In this document: one piece after another, positions 1-5,870 of the stretch | How the letters are laid out: the number at the start of each line of letters is the position of its first letter | Position numbering within the stretch: position 1 is the stretch's first letter | NCBI GenBank assembly: GCA_001873075.1 | Contig: MNYL01000062.1 | Location: 1-12,252 of the forward strand | DNA: 12,252 nucleotides | Source of the DNA: Fibrobacteres bacterium CG2_30_45_31 | GTDB lineage: Bacteria; Fibrobacterota; Fibrobacteria; Fibrobacterales; Fibrobacteraceae | Reading direction: 5' to 3' | Made by a program: the position numbers and the translations under genes | The notes under the pieces: generated by a model | What the model saw: only the letters and a program-made list of their open reading frames with translations | Databases searched by the model: none | What the model was told of the DNA's origin: nothing

Positions 1-504
1 CATGACTTTGTCTTTTAGGTAAAACGTATCCTGCATGTCGCGGCTGGGATGATCTGGAGGCGTGTTGAGGGCTTCGAAATTGTACCAATCGGTTTCAATA
101 TCGCGGCCTAAATCAACGGCAAAACCCATTTGAGCGAAAAAGTCAATAATTTCTTCGCGTACGTCATAGAGCGGATGCGTGCTACCTGCAGGGATTCCAT
201 CTCCGGGGAGGCTTACATCAACCCATCCACTCGCGAGTTTGGATTCTAATGCTTTTTTATCCGCTTCTGCAAGAGCGGCATCAATTTTTTCCGCAACGGC
301 GGCTTTCAGTTCGTTGACTAGTTTGCCAAAGGCAGGTCGCTCTTCGGCAGGCAGTGATCCCATTTGCTTAAGAAGGTCTGTAACAAGGCCTTTTTTTCCT
401 AAATATTTAACTCTTAGCATATCGACAGCTTCGCGAGATTGCAACGGGGTTTCTGCAAGTTCTTTGGCAAAGGCGTCATTGACTTTTAGTATAGCTTCAC
501 TCAT
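1..504 (-). CDS. pheS: Phenylalanine--tRNA ligase alpha subunit, N-terminal part (runs off window)
   Basis: PheS with PheT forms the cytoplasmic (alpha-beta)2 enzyme that charges tRNA-Phe. The first 168 codons are present; the 3' part lies before base 1. Residues 1-90 are the N-terminal helical coiled-coil arm that contacts tRNA, with the family's V-K-Y-L-G-K-K-G segment near residues 32-39. From about residue 100 the class II catalytic domain begins: G-S-T-H-P-L, then an I-E-T-D-W-Y-N-F-E-A-L-N stretch and P-P-D-H-P-S-R-D-M-Q-D-T-F, the classic PheS signature. The start MSEAILKVND has no convincing Shine-Dalgarno sequence, but it fits the family's N terminus. The gene lies 38 bp downstream of the co-directional repeat lipoprotein gene with no obvious terminator between, so read-through from it is possible. 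The identification rests on direct reading of the translated reverse strand and is secure. Confidence 0.96.
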   Translation of the reverse strand, partial: MSEAILKVNDAFAKELAETPLQSREAVDMLRVKYLGKKGLVTDLLKQMGSLPAEERPAFGKLVNELKAAVAEKIDAALAEADKKALESKLASGWVDVSLPGDGIPAGSTHPLYDVREEIIDFFAQMGFAVDLGRDIETDWYNFEALNTPPDHPSRDMQDTFYLKDKVM

Positions 505-542
505 AATGTTTACAAAAATAACAATTTTAAGGGAGTAATAAA

Positions 543-1706
543 TTAGTGTCTCTGCATATAGACAAATAGGGGACGGTTTTTTCCGGCTTGTTCTTTGTGG
601 ATGTACAATGTGCCCGTAGAATCATAGCTGAATTGAGCTCCAAAAAGGTCTCCGTTCTTGTAATGCAAACTGTCTTTAAGTATACCCGTCGGGTACCAGT
701 TGCGCCAAATGCCTTCCCGTTTTCCATTCTTGAAGTAACCCTCATTTGCCACTTTACCTCCCAGACTATCGGGGTAGACACTGCGGATCATCTCCAATTG
801 GCCGTGATTCCAAATTTCTTCGTAGTGGAGATTATGCCCTTCTCGGTAGTAAAGAAGGGTGCCGTGGAGTTGGTTATCCACGAAAGTGGATTCCGCTTGT
901 TCTCCATAAGCGATGCCCGTTCCATGAATGAATAAACTTTTATGAATCATTTTCCCTTGAGGATTATACCACACCCACAAAGAGTCTCGAAAACCATTTT
1001 TCCAGAATGATTTTCTCCAAACGCGTTGGTTTGCACGGTAAAGGATTGCTTCCCCATGAATAGTATCGTTTGCATAATGGGAAACCGATTCTAAGGCGCC
1101 GCTTTGATAGTAATATTTAACGAGGCCGTGTAACTTTCCGAATGCACAGGATTCTTCTGATATTTTTTTCCCGGTATTCAAATACTTTATTCGTAATCCT
1201 TTCCTGTTACTGGGATGACAGGAATTGCTTTCTGCAAGTTTTCCATTGGGATGCCAACTTTTCCATGTCCCCACAGCACTGTCGCCCTTGAAATATTGCT
1301 TCCACGCGAGATCTCCATCGTAATAGAAACCTTTCCATTCCCCCTCTTTTTTTCCTCGTTGGTATAAACCAAAATTTTGTTTTTTCTGGTTGTTATACCA
1401 TTCCACCCATTCCCCTTCACGAAGTCCATTTTCATAAAGGCCTGTTTCTGCCACATCTCCATGAGACGTCCAACGAGTATATTCCCCGTGAGGTTGACCA
1501 TTTTTATAAGGGGTCTCACTTTCCTGAATGCCGTTGAAATACCATCCGGCTTTTTTCTTAATAGATCCGTCCGGGTACACCCAAATGGAGACTTGTTTAA
1601 GGTCGTGGGGATAACGCGAAAGCACTTTTTCTGTGGGCTTTTCCAGACAAGCGTTCAAAAAGAAAGAACACCCAGCAAAAAATGCTAAAAAGCAAAAACG
1701 ATTCAT
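543..1706 (-). CDS. MORN_2 / YwqK-like repeat lipoprotein
   Basis: A 387-residue predicted lipoprotein. The N terminus MNRFCFLAFFAGCSFFLNAC is a type II signal peptide with lipobox L-N-A-C (lipidated Cys20). The rest, about residues 40-375, is roughly eleven degenerate repeats of about 24 residues of the form Y-x-N-G-x-x-x-G-x-W-x-x-W/Y-x-x-x-G-x-x, the MORN_2 pattern (COG2849). Databases often call this family 'YwqK antitoxin', but no YwqJ-like toxin is adjacent and the lipid anchor points to the envelope, so an antitoxin role is not supported. An in-frame ATG at 1745 would add 13 residues in front of the signal peptide; I prefer 1706 because it gives a normal signal peptide. No Shine-Dalgarno is evident. 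It is divergent from the gene at 1740 with only 33 bp between the starts, so its promoter probably lies inside that gene's 5' end. Molecular function is unknown; the repeats usually mediate binding. Confidence 0.85.
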   Translation of the reverse strand: MNRFCFLAFFAGCSFFLNACLEKPTEKVLSRYPHDLKQVSIWVYPDGSIKKKAGWYFNGIQESETPYKNGQPHGEYTRWTSHGDVAETGLYENGLREGEWVEWYNNQKKQNFGLYQRGKKEGEWKGFYYDGDLAWKQYFKGDSAVGTWKSWHPNGKLAESNSCHPSNRKGLRIKYLNTGKKISEESCAFGKLHGLVKYYYQSGALESVSHYANDTIHGEAILYRANQRVWRKSFWKNGFRDSLWVWYNPQGKMIHKSLFIHGTGIAYGEQAESTFVDNQLHGTLLYYREGHNLHYEEIWNHGQLEMIRSVYPDSLGGKVANEGYFKNGKREGIWRNWYPTGILKDSLHYKNGDLFGAQFSYDSTGTLYIHKEQAGKNRPLFVYMQRH

Positions 1707-1739
1707 ACGACTAAAGTAGAAAAAAGGTAATTTCAGCAA

Positions 1740-2528
1740 ATGCAATCAAAAGACGGTAGCTCTATTCTAGAGGTTCTCCGAAGCAGAATTAAGACGCCAT
1801 TAGTGTGGGGGGTCTTGGTAATCACTTTTGGCCTCTCCATGTTGTTTTATTATTCGCAAAATCAACAGATGATTGTCTATTCTCGGTATATTGAGACGCT
1901 CTCTGATTATAAATTCCTAGAAATGCGTTTAATGCGGACCATGGAACAGGTTCGTGTTCGGGGCGTAGTTGATTCTGTAGCAATCAGGTCTCAATTAATG
2001 TCTTTGCGAGAAACCGCCATCTCCGTCTCTGCATCTGCTGCAGAATCGAATAATCGGGGGGAATGGATGCCTCCTGCGAACCAGTTTGTTTTGTTTGAAC
2101 GGGAAGTTTTAGTCTGGATTTCTACGGTGCGTAAATATTCGAATCTTCGAACTCTCTGGCTAGTCGAAGCCAAAATGCTGGACAAGGATTTGCGGACTTT
2201 GGACTCCGCCGTTTCGATGCCGATCTTAAATGCGTTGGATTCTGCGATGGGAGGGTATAGCGTTTTTCAGCCGGATCTTAACTCTTTGCCAGTTCCTCTT
2301 CAGGATAAGCTTCGGCGTTTATTTGTTGCGAACGCGGAACAAGTGATACTCTGGAATCGTTTTGATAATGATTCCGCGCTACTTCGGTGTGAAGATCTAA
2401 TTCAAGCATTCAAATTACGAAATTTGGATGAATTAGCCATGAAATTTAGAGTACAACAAGTTTTCTATTTGTTGTCCATCGTGCTCTTATTATTCACTTT
2501 GTTTTTTGTCTTCCGGTCGCGGAAGTAG
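1740..2528 (+). CDS. Two-helix membrane protein with a helical extracytoplasmic domain, possibly DAHL-like
   Basis: A 262-residue protein of unknown function. About 19 charged N-terminal residues precede a membrane helix at about 20-38; a second helix lies at about 241-258 and ends in R-S-R-K. The roughly 200 residues between are probably outside the cytoplasmic membrane and look all-helical. The segments V-R-K-Y-S-N-L-R-T-L (130-139) and the leucine-rich 190-206 region remind me of the DAHL helical ligand-binding domain of sensor proteins. That is a recollection of pattern, not a profile match. No kinase, methyl-accepting or GGDEF output domain follows, so if it is a sensor it must signal through a partner. 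The start at 1740 puts the first helix at the usual distance from the N terminus; a weak AAGG lies about 13 bases upstream. It opens a set with the two genes downstream (8 bp, then a 4-base overlap). Confidence 0.8.
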   Translation: MQSKDGSSILEVLRSRIKTPLVWGVLVITFGLSMLFYYSQNQQMIVYSRYIETLSDYKFLEMRLMRTMEQVRVRGVVDSVAIRSQLMSLRETAISVSASAAESNNRGEWMPPANQFVLFEREVLVWISTVRKYSNLRTLWLVEAKMLDKDLRTLDSAVSMPILNALDSAMGGYSVFQPDLNSLPVPLQDKLRRLFVANAEQVILWNRFDNDSALLRCEDLIQAFKLRNLDELAMKFRVQQVFYLLSIVLLLFTLFFVFRSRK

Positions 2529-2536
2529 GAAGTTTC

Positions 2537-3094
2537 ATGTTTTTTCCTCGTCGTTTCATGAATCGATTCGGTTGTCTTAACCTCTCGGTTTTTTTGTGCT
2601 TTCTTGCTCTTTATCTTTTCTTACAAATGAAACCAGTTTGTAAAGGACTTTTTGGTGAAGAAGATCTTTTCTATGGTTATGTAAGTCTTGTGGCCGTTTC
2701 CAGTGTATGGAACGAAACGAATGTTCCTCTCTTTGATAAAGTCAGTTTTTGTATAAACGGAGATAAAAAGGCCTCATTTATTTTAGCGCTTTCTAAAAGT
2801 CAAAAAGAAGAAATGAATCAATGGTTCCGTTGGTGGGATTCCGAAACTGGCAATGCAACAGCGTTGGAAATTCGAGCGGTGCGCATTTCCGATAACACTT
2901 GGGTTGTCCATGAAATTAATTCTCGAGAAGGGAGCCTTTCCAATGCTGGTGTGGCTAATTTTCAGATGAGAGCCTGCTTTTGGGCAGGTCTTATCTCTTT
3001 AGTACTTTTCTTCGGTGCGTTTCTTTGCTTGCGGGAATATTTCACTTATTATCGCTATCAATCTTGGTTTACTCCAGGGAAGGCTTCGCGATGA
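2537..3094 (+). CDS. Hypothetical membrane protein with two terminal transmembrane helices
   Basis: I do not recognise this 185-residue protein. It has a basic N terminus (F-P-R-R-F), a membrane helix at about 11-30, about 115 residues probably outside the membrane, a second helix at about 147-165, and a short tail rich in Tyr and Arg. The extracytoplasmic part has alternating hydrophobic strands (K-V-S-F-C-I-N-G, E-I-R-A-V-R-I) and a W-F-R-W-W cluster near 96-100, suggesting a small beta or mixed domain. The topology mirrors the gene before it although the sequences look unrelated. An AGGAAG Shine-Dalgarno sequence ending about 4 bases before ATG 2537 supports this start over Met8 (2558). 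Its stop overlaps the next start as ATGA (3091-3094), so the two are probably translationally coupled. A joint role with its neighbours in the envelope is inference from gene order alone. Confidence 0.8.
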   Translation: MFFPRRFMNRFGCLNLSVFLCFLALYLFLQMKPVCKGLFGEEDLFYGYVSLVAVSSVWNETNVPLFDKVSFCINGDKKASFILALSKSQKEEMNQWFRWWDSETGNATALEIRAVRISDNTWVVHEINSREGSLSNAGVANFQMRACFWAGLISLVLFFGAFLCLREYFTYYRYQSWFTPGKASR

Positions 3095-3807
3095 AATTAT
3101 GCGCACTTATTTTGTGTTTTCAGGTGGCTATTTTTGCTGCCGTTCCAGAGGTCGATACGCTCCGAATTCCTGCGGGTCGTTTTGTAAGTCCTACCGCTGT
3201 TTGGCATCAAGGGATTCCTCAGAAACCCAAAGTGATTATCTGGTTTCATGGAGGAATGCAGTCCACTCATTGCGACAAAGGACTGGTTGGAGGGACTTCT
3301 TTAGCGACACTTGCTGCTTTCGACCCCTCCATGGTGGTGGTAAGCCCCTCCGCTTGTGAGTCCTTTCATTGGCTTTCGGGAGAGGTATTGCAAGTCATGG
3401 ATGCTGTATTAGACTCTCTGGAAATGCGCTGGAAAGTGAAGGTGACTGAGGTTTCTTTGGTCGGTGTATCCGACGGTGGATTGGGAGTTCTAGAATATAC
3501 CTTGCAAGGGAAACGGTCTGTAACTTCTCGGATGCTTGTGAGTACCAATTTAACGCAAGCCGTGGATCCTCGGAGTCTTGCGACTACCGCTCGTGCGCAA
3601 ATGGGTTTCTGGCTTTTTGTACAAGGGGGGGCTGATCGATTGTACTCCTCTTCAACGGTTTTACCTTGGTTAGACACATTCTGTCAAAAAATGGGCTCTA
3701 AACGTTGTGAACTAAAAATGGATCCTCGGGGGGAGCACGACTGGTCGTGGTGGCTTCAAAACCGAAAGGCTTGGCTAGAAGGGTTTGTAAAAAAAGCATT
3801 CCCTTGA
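3091..3807 (+). CDS. Secreted alpha/beta hydrolase (esterase-like)
   Basis: A 238-residue predicted exported serine hydrolase. The N terminus MKLCALILCFQVAIFAAVP reads as a Sec signal peptide. The alpha/beta hydrolase signs are in order: V-I-I-W-F-H-G-G (48-55, oxyanion-hole H-G-G), nucleophile elbow G-V-S-D-G-G with Ser127, G-G-A-D near Asp182 as the probable acid, and E-H-D-W with His216 as the probable catalytic His. The spacing fits the esterase / PHB-depolymerase-like group; the substrate cannot be read from sequence. An earlier in-frame ATG at 2980 lies inside the upstream gene. I chose 3091 because it gives the signal peptide, follows an AGGGAAGG Shine-Dalgarno region and forms an ATGA overlap. 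The stop codon sits inside the -35 box of the following tRNA-Leu gene, and no terminator separates them. Four cysteines remain after the signal region (61, 89, 198, 206). Confidence 0.88.
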   Translation: MKLCALILCFQVAIFAAVPEVDTLRIPAGRFVSPTAVWHQGIPQKPKVIIWFHGGMQSTHCDKGLVGGTSLATLAAFDPSMVVVSPSACESFHWLSGEVLQVMDAVLDSLEMRWKVKVTEVSLVGVSDGGLGVLEYTLQGKRSVTSRMLVSTNLTQAVDPRSLATTARAQMGFWLFVQGGADRLYSSSTVLPWLDTFCQKMGSKRCELKMDPRGEHDWSWWLQNRKAWLEGFVKKAFP

Positions 3808-3832
3808 CAAAAGGAACCCTTTTTTCAAAATT
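3804..3832 (+). promoter_or_regulatory. Probable sigma70 promoter of tRNA-Leu
   Basis: A perfect TTGACA -35 box (3804-3809) contains the TGA stop of the hydrolase gene. A weak -10 follows: CAAAAT (3826-3831) at 16 bp or AAAATT (3827-3832) at 17 bp. Transcription would begin near 3838, a few bases before the tRNA. The ten bases 3801-3810 (CCCTTGACAA) also occur at the tRNA-Gly promoter in this window. Confidence 0.6.
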
Positions 3833-3844
3833 TGGCTCACCCAC

Positions 3845-3928
3845 GCGGATGTGGTGGAATTGGTAGACACGCTAGATTCAGGTTCTAGTGTCCGCAAGGT
3901 CATGGAGGTTCAAGTCCTCTCATCCGCA
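3845..3928 (+). tRNA. tRNA-Leu (anticodon CAG)
   Basis: An 84-base cloverleaf. The acceptor stem GCGGATG pairs with CATCCGC, with discriminator A at 3928. The D-arm contains the typical leucine stretch GTGGAATTGGTAGACACGC. The anticodon stem CTAGA/TCTAG encloses loop TTCAGGT, giving anticodon CAG. A class II long variable arm (TGTCCGCAAGGTCAT) and a T arm with loop TTCAAGT follow. The 3' CCA is not encoded, so it must be added by CCA nucleotidyltransferase. Sequence and anticodon closely resemble bacterial tRNA-Leu(CAG). Confidence 0.97.
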
Positions 3929-3930
3929 TT

Positions 3931-3961
3931 AAAAACCTCGTCATTTTGGCGAGGTTTTTTC
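3931..3961 (+). terminator. Rho-independent terminator after tRNA-Leu
   Basis: An 8-bp stem AAACCTCG (3933-3940) / CGAGGTTT (3950-3957) with a 9-base loop, followed by the T-run through 3960. It lies 3 bases after the tRNA and would end both the tRNA transcript and any read-through from the hydrolase gene. Confidence 0.9.
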
Positions 3962-3978
3962 TTTGCTAAATTATTCGT

Positions 3979-4392
3979 ATGAAAATAATGTTTGTCTTTC
4001 TCATCTTGTCTCTGGTTTTTCTTTTCGCTTGTAGCGAAGAATCCTCCTTTGACACTTGTGAGTCTGGTACGGTTGCGGGCCTTTCAGACCTCTCGGCAGT
4101 AAATGCATCTTCCTCGTTTTGCCGCACGATAGAAGGGGAGGTAGCTTATGAGTTCACTGGGTATTGTCAGCGTAAAGGGTGCTTTTTTCTTTATGATTTG
4201 AACGATGATAATTCGCGAGGTAGTAGTATTTACCTATCGGATACCACAGACTTTCCTTCTTCCTGGAAAGATTCGTCGAAGACCCATGTGACTCGAGTGA
4301 CCGGCGAGTATTTCCCTGCCCGTGTGCCGTGTGACGAATTAAATAATCAAGATTGTCAACGGGCCTTTTTTGTAGTGGATGTCGATGACTAA
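3979..4392 (+). CDS. Small cysteine-rich lipoprotein
   Basis: A 137-residue predicted lipoprotein that I do not recognise. The signal peptide MKIMFVFLILSLVFLFAC ends in lipobox L-F-A-C (Cys18), followed by acidic S-E-E-S. The mature part has six further cysteines (27, 48, 63, 68, 118, 126), an even number suggesting three disulfides. Strands such as G-E-V-A-Y-E-F-T-G-Y, S-I-Y-L-S-D and V-T-R-V-T-G-E-Y followed by F-F-V-V-D-V resemble a small OB-fold-like beta barrel; that is a guess from strand pattern. The start lies only 18 bp after the tRNA-Leu terminator and has no Shine-Dalgarno, but a TAAATT -10-like hexamer (3967-3972) ends six bases before the ATG, so transcription may begin almost at the start codon. 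Its last 14 bp overlap the acetyltransferase gene if that gene starts at 4379. Confidence 0.8.
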   Translation: MKIMFVFLILSLVFLFACSEESSFDTCESGTVAGLSDLSAVNASSSFCRTIEGEVAYEFTGYCQRKGCFFLYDLNDDNSRGSSIYLSDTTDFPSSWKDSSKTHVTRVTGEYFPARVPCDELNNQDCQRAFFVVDVDD

Positions 4393-4987
4393 TTTGTGTG
4401 AAATGTCTTTAGATCCTTTGATCGGGGAGCGTGTGGCGCTTGCCTTTTTAGAAGTGGAAGATTCCGAAGAATTTTTGGATTTGGTAAATTCTTCCCGTGA
4501 ATATCTTGGGAAGTGGTTGCCTTGGGTTGAGTCTTTTTCCTCTCTCATGGATGCTTATTCGCATATAGAAGCCTATTCTCTACAACAGGGAATGTCCAAT
4601 GGTGGTTTGTGGGGCATTCGTCGCCTAGAGGATGGAGCCCTATTAGGCATTATTTGTTTGCAATGGATTCATTGGGAACACCAATCGGCATCCCTTGAAT
4701 ATTGGCTAGGAGAACCTTACACGGGAGATGGCTATGCTTCTGAAGCGCTTCGCTTAGTCCAGCAATATTGTTTTAACTCGTTGCAATTAAACAGATTGGA
4801 ACTACATGTCGCTTGCAAAAATGAAAAAAGCGAGGCCCTTGCCAGGCGTGTGGGTTTCGTTGAAGAAGGCCTCTGCAGGGACTATGAATATTTGCACGGA
4901 ATCTACTGGGATCACCATATTTTCTCAATATTGGCACGGGAGTACCACTCGTTTACGAACGTAAACGACATTTCAATATCTCGGTAG
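4379..4987 (+). CDS. GNAT family N-acetyltransferase (RimJ/RimL type)
   Basis: A 202-residue cytoplasmic acetyl-CoA-dependent acetyltransferase. Family signs: D-P-L-I-G-E-R-V-A-L near the N terminus, L-G-K-W-L-P-W-V (43-50), then L-E-Y-W-L-G-E-P-Y and the acetyl-CoA pyrophosphate-binding loop T-G-D-G-Y-A-S-E-A-L. These are followed by N-R-L-E-L-H-V-A and N-E-K-S-E-A-L-A-R-R-V-G-F-V-E-E-G, the standard end of the RimJ/RimL fold. Members acetylate ribosomal protein N termini, other proteins or small molecules such as spermidine; the substrate cannot be told here. The start is uncertain: ATGs at 4379 and 4385 overlap the lipoprotein gene, while ATG 4403 would give a 194-residue protein closer to typical family N termini; none has a clear Shine-Dalgarno. 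The last dozen residues extend past the fold, and their codons contain a dyad (4951-4966). Confidence 0.88.
   Translation: MSMTNLCEMSLDPLIGERVALAFLEVEDSEEFLDLVNSSREYLGKWLPWVESFSSLMDAYSHIEAYSLQQGMSNGGLWGIRRLEDGALLGIICLQWIHWEHQSASLEYWLGEPYTGDGYASEALRLVQQYCFNSLQLNRLELHVACKNEKSEALARRVGFVEEGLCRDYEYLHGIYWDHHIFSILAREYHSFTNVNDISISR
4951..4966. promoter_or_regulatory. Candidate operator: 7-bp inverted repeat
   Basis: GTTTACG and CGTAAAC form perfect 7-bp arms around AA. The dyad lies in the last codons of the acetyltransferase gene, 70-85 bp upstream of the proposed start of the TIGR02147 regulator gene. Compact dyads of this size often bind dimeric HTH proteins, and no T-run follows to suggest a terminator. 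Autoregulation is inference. Confidence 0.35.
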
Positions 4988-5036
4988 ATTTTTACACACT
5001 TTGGCAGCTATCTTATTGCCTATGGTAGAAACGCTC

Positions 5037-5870
5037 ATGGATTCAAAAAAAGACCCCGATATACTTCAGTACACCAACTATCGGGTGTTTCTTCGTGACT
5101 ACTATGAGTACAAGAAAAAAACTTCAGTTGCATTCAGTCTTCGTTATTTTGCAGAGAAAGCAGGTCTTTCGAGCCATGCACATTTAAAATTGGTTATCGA
5201 TGGTAAACGCAACATCACTAAGAATACGGTGATGAAATTGATTGGAGGGCTCGGGCTCTCGGAACAAAATGCAGCTTACTTCGAAAATTTGGTTTTTTTT
5301 AATCAAGCAAAGACAGAAAAAGAGAAGCAATTCTATTACGCCTTGTTATTAAAGACAAGTCCGCGATCTAAGTTACACAAGTTGGAAAATGCACAGCTCC
5401 GTATTTTCAAAGAATGGTATCATAGTGTCATTCTTGAAATGGTCACTTTAAAAAACTTTAATGCCGCTCCCGAATGGGTGGCAAGGCATTTGACCGGTGG
5501 AGTGACTCCTGCCCAAGCTGCTGATTCGTTAAAATTGCTCTCCGATTTGGGTCTTCTGCTCAAAACAGCGAACGGGTATCGTCAACAAAATAAGCTTTTG
5601 ACCACTGACGATGAAGTTCAGGATATGATGGTAAAAATTTATCATCAGCAAATGCTTAAGCTCACTGAAGAGACTATTTTTGATATTCCGGCAGATCAAA
5701 GGGACGTTTCAACGATCACTTTTGGAATTCAACGCAAAGATTTCCCTGCATTAAAAAAACATTTACAACTAATGCGCAAAGAACTATTAGATTTCTCCGT
5801 AGATGCAGGAGACGCTGAGGATGTCGTTCAAGTCAATATCCAGCTACTTCCGCTTACCCGAGGAATGTAA
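5037..5870 (+). CDS. TIGR02147 family regulator (HTH + DUF4423)
   Basis: A 277-residue predicted cytoplasmic DNA-binding regulator of the family expanded in Fibrobacter. The opening I-L-Q-Y-T-N-Y-R-V-F-L-R-D-Y-Y-E is the family hallmark. Residues about 32-80 (F-S-L-R-Y-F-A-E-K-A-G-L-S-S followed by I-D-G-K-R-N-I-T) read like an XRE-type helix-turn-helix. A winged-helix-like segment lies near residues 145-185 (T-P-A-Q-A-A-D-S-L-K-L-L-S-D-L-G-L-L). The C-terminal half matches DUF4423, including R-D-V-S-T-I-T-F-G-I. TTG 5001 or ATG 5022 would extend the N terminus; ATG 5037 gives a length close to the family's (about 270). No clear Shine-Dalgarno is seen for any of them. TAA overlaps the next gene's ATG by one base, so the regulator and the lipoprotein are almost surely co-translated. 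It probably controls its own operon, perhaps through the dyad at 4951-4966. Confidence 0.9.
   Translation: MDSKKDPDILQYTNYRVFLRDYYEYKKKTSVAFSLRYFAEKAGLSSHAHLKLVIDGKRNITKNTVMKLIGGLGLSEQNAAYFENLVFFNQAKTEKEKQFYYALLLKTSPRSKLHKLENAQLRIFKEWYHSVILEMVTLKNFNAAPEWVARHLTGGVTPAQAADSLKLLSDLGLLLKTANGYRQQNKLLTTDDEVQDMMVKIYHQQMLKLTEETIFDIPADQRDVSTITFGIQRKDFPALKKHLQLMRKELLDFSVDAGDAEDVVQVNIQLLPLTRGM

Noticed and set aside
543..1706. Antitoxin of a toxin-antitoxin system (YwqK label)
   Set aside because: The repeat family carries that name, but the protein has a lipoprotein signal and no candidate toxin lies beside it; pheS and a divergent membrane gene flank it.
2980..3090. N-terminal extension of the hydrolase from ATG 2980
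   Set aside because: It lies wholly within the upstream gene and would bury the signal peptide; 3091 has a Shine-Dalgarno and an ATGA overlap.
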